Assembly (NCBI GenBank): GCA_028622995.1
Contig: JAJQJQ010000003.1
Location: forward strand, 3,224,001 to 3,288,000
Length of the DNA: 64,000 nt
DNA from: Panagrolaimus kolymaensis
Lineage: Eukaryota; Nematoda; Chromadorea; Rhabditida; Panagrolaimidae
Direction of reading: 5' to 3'
Shown: positions 11,681-24,142 of the stretch, one piece after another
Numbering within the stretch: the first letter of the stretch is position 1
How the letters are laid out: each line of letters begins with the position of its first letter
The notes under the pieces: model-generated
The model's database searches: none
Told to the model about the DNA's origin: nothing
The model's input: the letters and a program-made list of their open reading frames with translations, nothing else
Program-made: the position numbers and the translations under genes

Positions 11681-14460
11681 TTAAAAATATCTTATGCGTT
11701 TTGCTGCTGCAGCTCGACGAGGAATGAAATCATTTGGATTAAATGCGGGTTTTTCTTCTTCCGCTGGAGTTGGAGGAGGCGAAGGCGGAGGTGATTGCTT
11801 ATTTTCACTTGTTTCGGCACTAGCATTGGCTGCTGGTCTGCCTCTCTTTCGATTATTTGTTGTTGGACTTGTTGTTGTTGCAGAAGCCGAGGCTGTAGCA
11901 GATTTGGTTGGAGTTGCTTTTGCTTTGGGTGCCGATTTTTTTGATGAAGTTCCTGGTGCAGGGCTTGGTGAAGGTGAATTGAGCCGCTTTTTATTAAGAG
12001 CTGAAGTTCGTTTTGGCACGGACCGTGGAACAGGTTTTGGAGCAGTTTTAGGTGCATCTGGACCATCAACTTTGGAACTAAGAACATTGTTTTCATCGCT
12101 AAAATTATTTTTCGTTTATTCCAAATATTTTTGAAAAAGAAAACAAAAAAATTACCTTAATTTTTTAAGTTCAGCTTGTAATCTTTCACATTCACTCATT
12201 TGTAAAGCAAGATTGAGTTCAGTTTGTTGAAGTCGATCAAGAACTCGTTTATAATCATCATCGAGTTTTGTAGCTCGTCGCTTTTGAGTATAATGCCGAC
12301 TTCTTTCAGCTTGTAATTGACGCTTAAGTTGAGCTACTTCTTTTTCTAATTGGCTTTTATTTTCTTCAGCATCCGACGAATCAACTTCGGTATGATGTTC
12401 TTCTTCTTCTTCCACTTCGCTTTCAGGTTCACCCTTCTTCTTTTTGGTAGTCTTCTTTCCTGGAGCTGCTTTTGGTTCAACTTTAGTTTTAGCACCCTTT
12501 TTGTCAGATACAACAACAGCAGCAGCGGCTTTCTTTTCCTTTTTGGTAACTTTTTTTATTGCATCTTTTCTTTTGGGACTTGAAAGTTCTTCAAAATCAG
12601 AATCATTGAAATTTGATAGATTAATATTATCTTGTTTCGTTGTTGATTTACGACGTGATGATGTTTTCTTGCTGCTTTCTCCTAATTTTGAATCGGTGAC
12701 TGCAGCGGTAGCAGCATGGGTTTGAGTTTTTGGTGGTGATTTAGTTGGTTTAGGTGCTGCTGGTGTTGGAGCAACGACATATTGGGGTTGCATAATAGTT
12801 TGTTGTTGTTGAGGATGTGAAACAATTGTTTGATAACCAGTGGATGGAGAAGACATTCCTTGTGGATTTGCATTTGACATAATTGTAGCTCCTGGAGGAA
12901 GGGTCATTCCAGGTTGATAAGTGACAACTTTGGCCATTTGATTCTGCTAAAAATTAATTTTTATTAAGTAAATAATTATTTAAGAGGAAATATTCTTTAC
13001 CTGATTAGAACCGGCTGACGTCTGTTGTTGAGCACGAATTAAATCATTAATATTAGAAAATATTACAGTAGTATTATTATCAAATTTAGCAGTTGAATAT
13101 CCTGCAGGAATGGAATAACTGCCTGTGTTTGTTCCAGTTTGGCCTCTTGGAACTGTAAGAAGTGTAACTTGTTGTGGCATCGATTGAGAGGTAGGTGAAC
13201 GAATTTGTTGTTGTTGTTGAGAGAGGTAGCTTGGCAATTGTACAACTTGTTGAGGTATTTGTGATGAAGAAGAAGATGATGCAGCAGCGGCTGCGGCGGC
13301 AGCTTTATTTTTTCTTCCTTTTGGTTTAGCTTTGGATGGAGAAGCTGTAAGTGGTGGAAGAGCAATTTGGTGTTGTTGCTGTTGTTGTTGTTGTTGTTGA
13401 AGTAAAGGAATCATAGATTCATCTTGCACCATATAAATTGTTTGTCCTGGTTGAGCATAAACCATTTGAGGTTGTTGTTGCTGTTGTTGGATGGCAGCAG
13501 AATTAAATGGCAATTCAATATTTGCAAAGTTGATTCCGCTACTATTATTTCGATCTTCACCTTCAAATGGTTCATTATTACGAATTTTGTTCATAACCGA
13601 TGAGACAACATCATCGATTGTGGAATTTGGATGGGAACCCGCTGTTGAAGAGGTGGGTGGCGCATTAGCTGGTTGTTTTTGAGTGTTATTCTTTTTTCGT
13701 TTGGGTTTTGCTGAGACTGTAGCACTTTTACTTCCATTTTCTTCATTTACAGCTTGACGCAATATTGATTCAATAACCGCATCGGTACTTGAGGGTTCTG
13801 CAAAAACAAAACAAAAATCAATTACTATTATTTTTTATTTATTTCAAGTAAGTATTAACACAAACCTTTTTGACCACCACTTCCACTTCCACTTGCATTT
13901 GCTGTTTTATTATCCATAGCACCTGTATTAAGTGCACAAACAAATTCTTTTGCAAAGAAAGTTGCAGAGTCGTCCGATCGAGATTTAAGTGTTTCAGCGG
14001 TTTGTTTTAATTTGCGCACTCGATCGCGAAAACGTTTTATAGGCAATATACCTTCCGCGCCTTCTTTATTTACGTTAAACCCTCGAAGTTTTAATACAGC
14101 GAGCCAAGCATTTTGAATACCAAATTGTGTTACGAGATCCATAACGGTTCCATTTGTGACCTTCACGGGTGGGCCAGTATAATCAAAGCTTACTGAACCT
14201 GCAGTAGGCTGAACCCCTGGCTTTGTTACTCCACGTTGTTTAACAACCAATGGAGGCATTTGCATTGATGATGCTCCAGTAACAGGTTGATCATTAACTG
14301 GAACATTACGTTCAGTCATTTCATTATCAGCCGATGCAGAAGTAGAATTGGTTGTTGTTGCATTGTCTGTAGTTTTTCCATCAGTAGTAGCCGCCGCTGA
14401 GGTTGTATTTGTAGTTGCTGCAGGAGCAGGGGTTGAGGTTGGAGCTGTTTCACTCATCAC
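11681..14460 (-). CDS. Uncharacterised low-complexity protein with coiled coil and AT-hook-like motif
   Basis: Four exons on the minus strand: 14460-13866, 13797-13001, 12946-12156, 12098-11681; 866 residues. The start is the first of two adjacent Met codons just after an AATCAG acceptor-like site. The N-terminus is Thr/Ala/Ser-rich. Residues about 80-180 form the only globular-looking part (around LVTQFGIQNAWLAVLKLRGF), which I do not recognise. It is followed by a Gln-rich middle, a Lys/Glu-rich region with SEVEEEEEHH, a predicted coiled coil (about residues 650-727) ending in ELKKLR, and a Pro/Ser/Ala-rich tail carrying the AT-hook-like core KRGRP at residues 812-816. The composition and AT-hook suggest a nuclear, chromatin-associated protein; this is inference. 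Long opposite-strand frames here mirror its codon bias and are not genes. Confidence 0.8.
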
Positions 14461-17400
14461 TGATTATTAAATATGCCAAAAAATTGAAAATAATAGGCAG
14501 TGGTGACTGGCGCCAGAATAAATTTTTTAAATAAAAAAGTGTAATAAAATTTAATTGAGCGAATGGCCGAAAACGGCCTTACGAAAATAAATGCCGATTT
14601 GATTTTTTTAAAGACAGAGGGAACTGCAACTTCTAAATAATTCTTAAGTTTAGTTTTTAAAAAAGTGATGACCTTGGATCAAAAATGATACGCTTTAAAA
14701 TTAAAAATGGCAATTCATATAATTAACGGCTTTTTAGTAAATAAACGCGAAGGAAAAAAAATTCACGCATTATGATTAATTATTTTAAACCAAAATAAAA
14801 TTTTATCCTTCATTAAAAACTGTCATAATAAAATGACATTTTAGAGAAGACGTCCACGCTAATCACACCAAAAATAAATCACAGTGTAAATAAAAAAGTC
14901 ATGCCTATTTTACTTTTTAAAAAAGTTGAAAAGATAACGTTGAAATGCCACGCCGAAGAAGAAAAAAAGCGCGGCAAAAGTTTTTTTTATTTAGAAACAA
15001 AAATCAACAAAGTGGTCAGTCAGCCGACGTAATGGACGCGGCTTTTTTTAATTGGCCGCGTTCCAAAAAATAGAAAATAAAATAAAAAGCGCATTCATCA
15101 TGTTTGTTAGTCGTCCTTAAGTGGCGGCAAACTAGAGCGTCTAAAAAAGGATTTTGCATAAATAAAAAAATGGAAAATTGGCAGTTTGCCCAATAGGGAG
15201 AAAGGGTAGACCAAATGGCGGTAAATCTATCACATGTTAGACAAACATAAAAACTGGACAAAAAACAACATCAAAACAATAATGACCGTCGTCAGAGCTT
15301 GAATCAGCAGAAAAAAAGAGAGGAGAGCAAAATTGCATCAACAAAATGAATGATAAAATCAATAAGGGTTAGTAGGAAAGAGCAGAGTAACAACACACTT
15401 TCTTCTGATACGTCTTCTTCACTTTCATTTCTGTTACAACCAGTTTCAAAAAAAGGTGATGAAGGTCTTGTTTTAAAAAAACATTAGTGAACCATACCCA
15501 AAATAAAAGAAAATGGAATTATGCGCACCCTCAAGGCAATAACGACGAAGGTGATTAGTTCAAGTAATAAAAATCAAAAAAATTGAAAAACAAAAAATAA
15601 TTTTAAGAAAGTATAAAAAAACCAAAATGCAACTAACTGTAGGAAAATGAATGAAAGAAAAAAAGGCGGAGAAAAAAAAAGGATTGAGATGGATGCATTT
15701 CATTTCATGCGAACACTTTTAACTTTTTTTCTTTCAAGCCGTTAGTTTCTTATCAGCAAAAAAATTGTATGAACGATTTTGATAGGCAAAGAAAAAAAAT
15801 TATGTTGTATCGTGTTCGGGTAGAAAATAGGCAAGACAGTAATGAAGAAAAGAAAGAAAAAATAAGATTCATGGAACGCGAAAAATGGAAAGATATTTTT
15901 TACGGTTGTTGTTTGTATTTTTTTCAACAATGAAATTTTTTTTGAACTATAAATAAAAGAAATTTAAATATGCGGGTGCAAAAAAAGGGGGAATGACTCA
16001 CATCGCATGAAAATAATTTTAATTTTAATCTTTTATGCAATTGAAATTATTTTTTGTTATAAATTTTTAATAATATCAATATCATCCGATATAATTATTT
16101 CCGAAAATAAAAACAAAAACAAATGACCAATTCATTAAAAAATGAAAATTTCAAGCTACATGAAATATTTTTTTGCAAATAATAAAAAGTCGAAGAAAAA
16201 AATAAAACACTAAAAGAGGCGACTTTCCTTCTATACGCGTCCGTCGGGGGTTGTGACACAAACGTTGTTGCAAAATGTTGAAAAAATCCAAATTCAAAAC
16301 AATATATTGAAAAAGTTTTTAAACCGGCTAATCATGTTTATAAACCTTAATAGGCGGTAATAATTTTTCAAAATGAATGAATCAAACAAAAAAAAAATTA
16401 CGCGCATTTGTTTTTATTTTTTCCGTACACAATATAAAAATAACAAAAAAGCAACCAGCGCAGGATGATGAACGTGATGTAAAATGTTGGGAGCCAAAAA
16501 GCTGCTCTGGAGCACTAAGGAAAAAAAATAAAGGAAAGAGAAGGAAGCGCGTTGTCGTCGTCGTCCAGCAAGCAGCAGCAAGCAAGAAAGCAGTATGTAT
16601 TGCTTTTCTGTCGTCGTTGAAAGCAAGCAAGCCCAGTCAGCCGGGAAGAAAGAAGTTACCCCAATAAACAGCCACAACATAGGCAAAGCGAGCGAGCATT
16701 AACAACAACGAAAATAAAATAGTCAGTCAGGCCACTGAGAGAGAAAAATTCATTGCAAGCAAGCACCCAACAACGGCCAGAGGCAAATGCTTGCTGTTGT
16801 TACTTTGGGTTTTTTTCTTCTTCCTTTTTTTTCATTTTTGCATGGACGCAGGAAGAAGAAGAAAAATTGTTACGACGACGACGACTTTTTTTTCAGCGTT
16901 GTGTCTCTGCTGCCGCTGCTGCTACTTCGATATATTATTATACGACGACGATGAAAGACAAATTCATAGAAACACAGAGCAGAATGAACATCAACCATTG
17001 CGAGGTGAAATAAAAAAAACGAAGACAACAAAAAAGACGCCACAGACAAACAAGAAAATGAAATGCGTGCGCTGCTGCCGCCTTTTTTTCCCATTTTTTT
17101 TTCATCAACAAAATGGGTATTTCTTTCTTTTTGTTAGGGCATATTCGGTTGTTGGAGGCTGGTTGGTTGGTTGGAGCATTCACAAACATACACAATTTTG
17201 AACAAAATAATGCAAAGAGAGAAGAAACAAACAACACAAAAAATGCGCAGCAATTTGCTATTTGTTGCCTGCTGACTGATGCAAAAGAAAAAAAGTGGGA
17301 TGGGTTATGTTATGTATATTAGTTAAAAAAAGCAGCACGAAGCAAGCAAGAAAAAAGAAAGATGCATTGCCAAAAGAAAGAAAAAAAGTCCAATGTTGTT

Positions 17401-19432
17401 AGTGATGGGTTGGGCGAATGTTGTTATGTTTGTTTCATCGTAGTCGTTGCCAAAAGCAATGTGTAGAAAGAAAAAAAAAGCGCGTTAAAAAAATATGAAA
17501 AAAATGGGCGCGCTGCTCGCACATGCAAAATATGTGTGTCCGCGAAGAACACAACATCGTTCGAAAAATGCAAAAAAAGACGAAGGAAAATAGAAAAACG
17601 AATCTCGTGACTTAGACCTGGAAAAAAATAAAAATAGCAAGAAGAAGAACTGTGGCTGCTATGCTTGCCGGGTGGTTAAACATAAAACATATAGGAAAAA
17701 TAGGAAAGAAAAGCAGCGGACTTTTTTTTGTTAGTGCAGAAAACAAACGCAAAGGCAAAAAACTCTCCATTCATTTCACATTGTTGCGCCGTTTTTTCAT
17801 TATATTTTTTTTCAACATTCAGCCGCACACACATGATCGCATCTCGCATTCAATCGGTTCGCTCGATCTTCAAATAATAATAATATCATCATACGAGAAA
17901 AGTTTGTAAACGTTCTTCAGAAAGAAAAAGAGAGAAAGAGCGTTTTTTTGATTTGGTTTTTTGCATGAAATCTCAAAGAAAATTTTGCTCTTTTTCACAA
18001 CAAAAAAAAACATTTCAGCTTTTGAAGAAAAAATAAATAAATAGAAAATATTTGAAATTTAGCTTTTTTATTTTGTCTTTCTTTAAAAAATATAGGAAGT
18101 TGTTTTATTTTTTATTTATTTTTTCGTTTTCCATTTTTTTCTTCTAAATCTTCTGTTAAAAAATGTGCACAAGTTTACTTTTAAATTTTGTTTTAAAATA
18201 AAAAATAATTTGATGGATAAAATTAGTAAAATTCATAACTAAGATTTTTAAAAAAAATAAAATTACAGTTTTCGGGTTTATTCAACTTTTCTTTGTTTAT
18301 TATTAAACTTCATTTTTCGGAAAATAAGAAACATCTACTTTAAACTTGTTTGTTTGTAAGCAACAAAAAAACAATAAAGAAAAGAAAGATCGAAAACCAA
18401 CTTCTTCTTTTTTTTTAGAATGAGCTACAGTAGGAGAAGTAAGGATCCCACCAAAAAAATTGCCACGTATAAAAACTAACTGATTTCAAAAGCTTTTTTT
18501 CTTTAACTTTTTGTTCTTTTGCTTATTAGTTTTTTATCTTATCAGTTGGTAGTTGGTGTGTGTACTCATAGCTCTCATCACTTATAAGTTTGACGCTGGT
18601 ACTGGACATTTCAAGAAACATCAAAAATGGCTGAAATTAATGCCATTTTATTTTATTACTTTATAAATTCAACTTTGATTTTGCATTTTAAACAAAAAAA
18701 ATTATTGCAGCATCTTTTAAAGATAATTAGCTAAAGTAAAAAACAATAATGGATAAATAAATACAAACAAATTTATTTTGAGCATTTTAATGCTTTGATT
18801 TGACCCTTGCTTTTCTCTTTTTTCCTATCACAGAGAAATGATTTATTTTTGAACAAAAACAAGGAAGAAAACATAAAATGCCGAAGGTCAAGAGAGAGAG
18901 TGTGTAAAAAAGAGACAATTGATGTGATTCACAATGAATAAATAAATAAGCTTAATCCCAAAGCATCAAGGAAGTTGTCCTCTATGTTTGCTGCTTCTCT
19001 CGTTGAAAAAAAAAAACCGTTGCAAATAACATTGTTTGTCTAATCGATGGTGGTGGTGTTGATGCACATGCAACAACAACTACTAACTTACTCAGGAGAC
19101 ACAGAAGGAGGACTCGCTTGGAAATTTGTTTGCTGAAGGAACCCCAACATATGGAAGAAGGTGGAGGAGGTAAGTGAATATTCAGTCAGAAAACATTTTT
19201 GTTGAAACAGTGTATCTCAGCCATCCAGCTTCACGTTTTTGTCAATATAGAAAAGCGGAAAAAGAAAAAAAGAAAATATCGGTACTCCCATTTTCACTTT
19301 TCTTTTTTATCTAAAATTTTTTTGTGGTGCTCAAACGTTTTGCTTCTTTCTTCCTTGCTTTGATTTAGAACACATCATTATTCAATAAACGTGTTGTATC
19401 TTATGAAAGAGAAGTAATTATAATAAAAAATT
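14461..19432. other. Long intergenic region between divergent genes
   Basis: About 5 kb between the minus-strand gene ending its 5' side at 14460 and the plus-strand gene starting at 19433. I find no ORF with coding composition or intron structure. It carries many short purine/pyrimidine runs and simple repeats: GAC/GACGAC near 16873, GTTGGTTGG near 17160, AGCAAGC near 16560-16650, GAGA near 18890. It probably holds the promoters and 5' UTR exons of both flanking genes. A possible 5' UTR exon of the plus-strand gene ends at a good donor (GTAAGTG) at 19170; it includes an ATG at 19151 whose frame closes after splicing to about 19369. Confidence 0.55.
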
Positions 19433-20364
19433 ATGGATGGATCAATGTATAGAAGTTCTGGAGAATCTTCTTCTTCAAACCGCCAAATTTTACAATATGA
19501 TGATGGAAAAATAAATCCATATCCAGATCCAGTACATTTCGAGCGCCCGACAACTTTGCCTATTTTACGAATTGAAACTGACAATGGCGAAGTTTTTCGA
19601 CCTCAATCAGCTTCTGTTGTAAGTCTTTGGTTTTCACTAAAAAAAGTCTTTATTTAAAATTTTTAGTTATCTCCCGGATCAAAGCCAAGATTATACACTG
19701 CTAAAAAGAAATATTCTGTTGGTGAAGATTCCTTACGTCTTCGAGAAACGCCTGTTTTCACTGGAGTAAGCCATTTTTTCACATTGTTATTTTTTTATTT
19801 ATTGCAACAATACAGACAAAAGAGGCAAAAAATGAATCACTTTACAAAAAAATTTCTTTTAACAATTTCATTTTTCTTTCTTTATTTGAGCCTTGAGGCA
19901 AATCAACGATGGAAGAAGAAAAAACAGTCGTTCATCGTAAAAATGAAATTAAAAAATCTGATGAAGATATTGTTGAATTTGATTTTCAGCGTGAAACTCG
20001 TCGGAAGAAAGGTCCAAGTTCGCCTACGACCGTATTAACAATGGCTGGTTTATTCGTTTGTGGCACAACTTTAATGTTAAGTGGCATTATTGTACTTATT
20101 CAGGTTAGCTTAAATCCACTTTATTTTAATTTTTTTGACTTTTTTATTTTATAGCAAGATGAAACACCTTTTATTATAACTGGCAGCATTTTTCTTGCAG
20201 TGGGAGCATTAATGGTTATAGTTTGTGGATTTCTTCAGCGTAAAAATGTTGTTAAATATGTATTGGATATTAATAGAGATTTATATTTCTTAAAAATGAG
20301 TGATAGTTATATGTGGAAGCTCATGTTTCGAAATGATGATTCAAGTTTACCGCATCAACAATAA
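19433..20364 (+). CDS. Small two-TM membrane protein; reading frame interrupted
   Basis: Exons 19433-19618, 19667-19765, a problematic third exon ending at 20103, and 20155-20364. The N-terminal part is soluble (for example NPYPDPVHFERPTTLP). The C-terminal part has two hydrophobic segments, VLTMAGLFVCGTTLMLSGII and TPFIITGSIFLAVGALMVIV, then a basic tail ending SLPHQQ. After the second exon (donor at 19766), the best short intron ends at ATACAG (19815). The frame is then correct for the rest of the protein but hits an in-frame TGA at 19894-19896. The alternative acceptor at 19897 shifts the frame by one. An ATG at 19909 could start the membrane part on its own. Family not recognised; the membrane topology is the firm part. 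Confidence 0.6.
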
Positions 20365-20845
20365 TTTTTTGCAATTATTTAATAATAATTTTATTTAATC
20401 GGGTACATTTTGCTAATATAATTTTTAAATAAATAAGAGCTTATAATAAAATTTATAATTAAAATTCTATTTTAAATCAGTTTTAAAAATTAATTAAAAG
20501 TAATTTTATAATATAACTTTTGAACTTTACTTCAAAATGTATTTTATTATTTTATAACAATAAAAACCTTAAATCGTTTTTTGTGTCATAATTAAAGGAA
20601 TCGATGAACTTTTTTTTTAAATTTATTGCTGATTTTTGGTAAAAGACTAAATTTAATATCATTTTGCAGCTATAATGGTTTGGGGTCTCAAACTATAGAA
20701 AAATGATAAACTTTACAAAACTGTACTCAACGCACACATTTTTTTAAAAATTTTATAACATTTTATAAAAAAAAGTTGTATAAATTATAAACACGTATAA
20801 CAAATAATAATAATAAAAAAATTAAAAAACATATAAATAAATAAA
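20365..20845. other. Convergent 3' flanks
   Basis: AT-rich 3' UTR sequence between convergent genes. Several AATAAA-type words occur on both strands. Nothing else is recognisable. Confidence 0.55.
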
Positions 20846-21487
20846 TTACTTAGCAGTTGAGAAAAGAGCAGCAAGGCCGCTGGCGCCAACCATTGAGAAA
20901 ACACAGTTCAATGCTGGATTGAAGCTTGCAAGAATGAAGAAGGAAAGAACGAGGAAAGCAGCGTTGAAGATGGCATTATTATAGAAGAGAGAAAAGGTAG
21001 TGGCTTCATAATCTCCAACTTCGCTCTTTTTCCATAAAATACGTTCATCTTTTTCAAGTTTGGAAATTTTTTTATCATCCGCAAGTTCTTTATTCATTTC
21101 GCGAGCAATGGCTTCACCACGTTTTACGATGATTCTGGAAAAGAATATTTATGTAAAATAATTTTAAGAAGTAAATATTCTTACTGATGCTTGAGATTAT
21201 GTTTGGTGTTGCGATATGCAGTGCCGAGAAGGAAGGTTGAAGCAGCAACAGCAAGTACCCAAACAAACCATGCATCAGATGGTTCCATTTGATGAACTCC
21301 ATAATAAAGATAAATAGGAGCAATGGAAACGAGGACGCCAAATGCGTAAAACAAGAAATTACCTTTCTTTGAGGTATTAGAAGCGAATCCCTTAAAAATA
21401 ATAATATTTTATTCAATAATAAATGTTTTGGGGAAAGCCTACCTGAAGAAGGAGTTCCTCTTCGCGTGAAAGCTTAGTTTTGGACAT
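20846..21487 (-). CDS. trap-3: Translocon-associated protein subunit gamma (TRAP-gamma, SSR3)
   Basis: Three exons: 21487-21443, 21390-21185, 21134-20846; 179 residues, against about 185 in human SSR3. Family-diagnostic blocks are the N-terminal SREEELLLQ and the near-identical stretches KDERILWKKSEVGDYEATTF and SLFYNN, followed by the hydrophobic C-terminus with GLAALFSTAK. Four hydrophobic segments fit the four-TM ER membrane topology of TRAP-gamma. The TRAP complex sits beside the Sec61 channel in the ER and helps translocate selected proteins. The symbol follows C. elegans usage. It shares a short (390 bp) divergent promoter region with the gene at 21878. Confidence 0.95.
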
Positions 21488-21877
21488 GTTTAATCGATTT
21501 TCTAGAAAGGTAAAAAAATACTTAAAGTTTAACGAAAGTGATTATGATAAAATAAAACGATTTTAAATAATTAAAAGTGGTAATGCAAGCTATGAGGACG
21601 ACGTGGTCAGATATATACACTGAAAAAAAGACGACTAACTACGCCTGCCTCGAACTGCAAACTACCAACACATATTTATTTTCAAACATTCTTGAAACGA
21701 AAATTTTTTGTTTGGCTTTCTTACAAAAAAAGAAAACAAAAAAAGTTCTATAAGAAAAAGAATAAGAAAACATTAACAATGCCAGCTTTTACAAAGCCAT
21801 CGATAGAATTGTTGTGGATCCAAACTTGGATTAACATATAAAAATTTTATTATTGATTTTTATGTAAATATTTAAAA
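21488..21877. promoter_or_regulatory. Divergent promoter region
   Basis: 390 bp between the divergent starts of TRAP-gamma (minus) and the acidic protein (plus). It must contain both promoters and 5' UTRs. An acceptor-like TTTCTAG lies just upstream of the TRAP-gamma ATG on the minus strand and may be a trans-splice site. No specific element can be assigned. Confidence 0.45.
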
Positions 21878-24036
21878 ATGCCAAATGAAATTGTTTGGTA
21901 AGTTTTTTTCTCTTACAAAAGGCGCGAAAAATTAATTTTGATTTGCAAAGCTGTAAAAAAATAAACTATAATAAACTTATATTGATTGATTTTAGGGTTG
22001 ACAAAGTCATTCACCCTCGTTCGGTGGTGTTGACATATAATGAGGCTCTAACAGTTCTGAAAAATGCAAAAAACCTTAGTGGTCGATCACAGCGTAAAGC
22101 AGAATGTTCACCACCAATAAGAATTTTGTCAACAACTCTTAAAATGAAAGACCAAAAACAAAAATGTCTTGATTTTATCGTGGCACAGGCGCAAGAGATT
22201 GAAGTAAAATCCATAGTTGAAATGCAAGCAGAGCTCAAATCAATCGAAGCATCTAAAGTTATTTTGAAGGGAGCAATGGATAAAAGAGTGATAAGTGTGA
22301 CGGGTCTTCCTCAACTAAAGCATTCAGAATTATTAAAAAAAGGTATATTGAAAAAGCAGAGAGGAGGCAAGAAAAAAGATTCCGCTGCTTTACATTTGAC
22401 AGGCGTTGGTAGTTCTGTAATCAATAAAGAGGCTGTTAAAGTTAGTTTTTTAAATATCTTTGAAGATTAAATTCTAAATATAAAAAATAATTTAGAAGTT
22501 GCTTGAAGAAGAAAAAGACGATGATGATAACTTTCTGGATAACAAAAAAGATGACGAAGACGTCATTGTTGTGAGTCCATCCTCTGCCAGTGATCCTGAC
22601 CCTATAATATTAAGTGATGAAGAAGAAGAAGTTGTGGAAAAAAAGAAACGTAGAATTGTGATATCTGATGACGAAGATATAATTGATGACATTCCTGAAC
22701 AAATCTCAAGCTCGATACAAATCAAAAGTTTAGAGGATGATGTCCGAGATAAAATCTCGGAGCCGCTTCAAACCCAAAACTTTTCCATAAAGGTGGTTTT
22801 TGATATATCTATTTTTTTGTAACTAACTTTATTTTTTAGAAAATAGAAATTCATGATCCGAGTGAAACAATTTTGAAAATAGCAAACGATCCAAATAAAT
22901 TTCGTGAGGCATTCTCAACCTGCATTGAAGCTTCAAATGAATCTCCTCCTACCATTACTTTCGAAGTTGATTGTGAAAATAAAGTCCAAGTGATAGCTTC
23001 AACCACAATAGCTCTTGAAGTTATCAATGATGCTCAATTACCAACAAACGTTATGTTTACAAATAAAGCAATCTCAAGTTTATTAAATGAAACAATTAAT
23101 GATAATAACAATATAGAAGATAAGTGGAGAACCCACTTGCTGGGCAATTCAAAAGCGGTACATGGTTCCATTGCTCTGATAAATCAACCTGATGTTAAAA
23201 TATCAGAAAGAACTTCAAAAATTCCATATCAAGATTTTATAAAAGATAAAAAATTCCGCAGCAAATTACTTAATCTTTCCAATCCTGAAACAGATTACGC
23301 TCCTTATTTTGGGATAGAGATTAAAGACGATGATAATGAAGATGTAAGCCGTTTACCAAAAATGAATATTCTGAATTCACTTTTTGGTTTTGAAGATCTT
23401 GAAATGCTACAATTTAAAACAAACAGAGAGAAAATGGGTTCAAGCCTAATCCGTCAAAAACAACGCGTTCAACATCCAATTGTCAATGTTCCAATTGAAT
23501 ATGAACCAAAGTCCATAGTTAAAAAGTCAAGCAACATCATTCCCAAACAGCCTAGTTCCTATATTAATGGACTTAAAAGTATTTTGAAAAAAACTAAAAA
23601 TGAGGAAGATCCCTCTGCTATTAGCAATGATTTGAAGAAAAGATTGATAGCTCATAATACTGTTATTCATGAAGCGTTAAATTATTTAACAAAAAACAAA
23701 GCATCTCAAAAAACTTCCAAAGAGATCAAAGAATCTTTCGATAAACTTAGCAAATATCCTTTGACGTTATTGGAAAAGCATAATTTTATTAATACGATGC
23801 CAAAAGATTTACCTGGAATGTTATGCATGCTTGATGATTTGGGTCTTCGATTTTCAAAAGAAGCTTTAGAAGAAATGGAAAAAGATTGCATTGAACTTTC
23901 GAAAACTGTTGACTCAAAACAAGTTAATGAAACCACGGAAGAAGAGCATAATGAAGAAGGTGAAAGCGATCAAGAATTAAGAATGCTTGAAAAAAGAGTC
24001 AAGTTTAATAAAAATGTACAAAAACGTTTAATGTAA
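21878..24036 (+). CDS. Uncharacterised acidic protein
   Basis: Four exons in phase: 21878-21897, 21996-22440, 22496-22792, 22840-24036; 652 residues. The first exon encodes only MPNEIVW. Residues about 8-155 are mixed and partly basic, ending in a Lys/Gly-rich patch (KKQRGGKKKD). Exon 3 encodes a highly acidic stretch (EEEKDDDDN, DEEEEVVEKKKRRIVISDDED). Exon 4 holds a longer, possibly folded region followed by an acidic tail (EEEHNEEGESDQE). No TM segment or signal peptide is seen. Patches such as SDDED and the alternating acidic and basic blocks suggest a nuclear protein with CK2-type sites, but I recognise no family and do not assign a function. Confidence 0.8.
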
Positions 24037-24142
24037 ATATAAAAAATCTTTGATGAAGTGAATTTATTATTATTATGGAATAAAATTGATTTTTTCATAT
24101 GCTTTGAATAATTTTGAATACACGTAAATTTAAATTTTTTTT

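Noticed and set aside
11694..12134. Long plus-strand open frame opposite the minus-strand gene
   Set aside because: It is the mirror of the Pro/Ala/Ser/Gln-rich coding exon; its composition follows the antisense codons and it shows no splice or start context.
16377..17322. Several overlapping open frames on both strands in the 5-kb gap
   Set aside because: They are built from simple repeats and A/T runs, overlap each other in conflicting frames, and lack splice structure.
19816..19897. GC-AG intron (GAG/GCAAAA to CTTGAG) to rescue gene 4
   Set aside because: Joining these sites still leaves the wrong phase for the membrane half.
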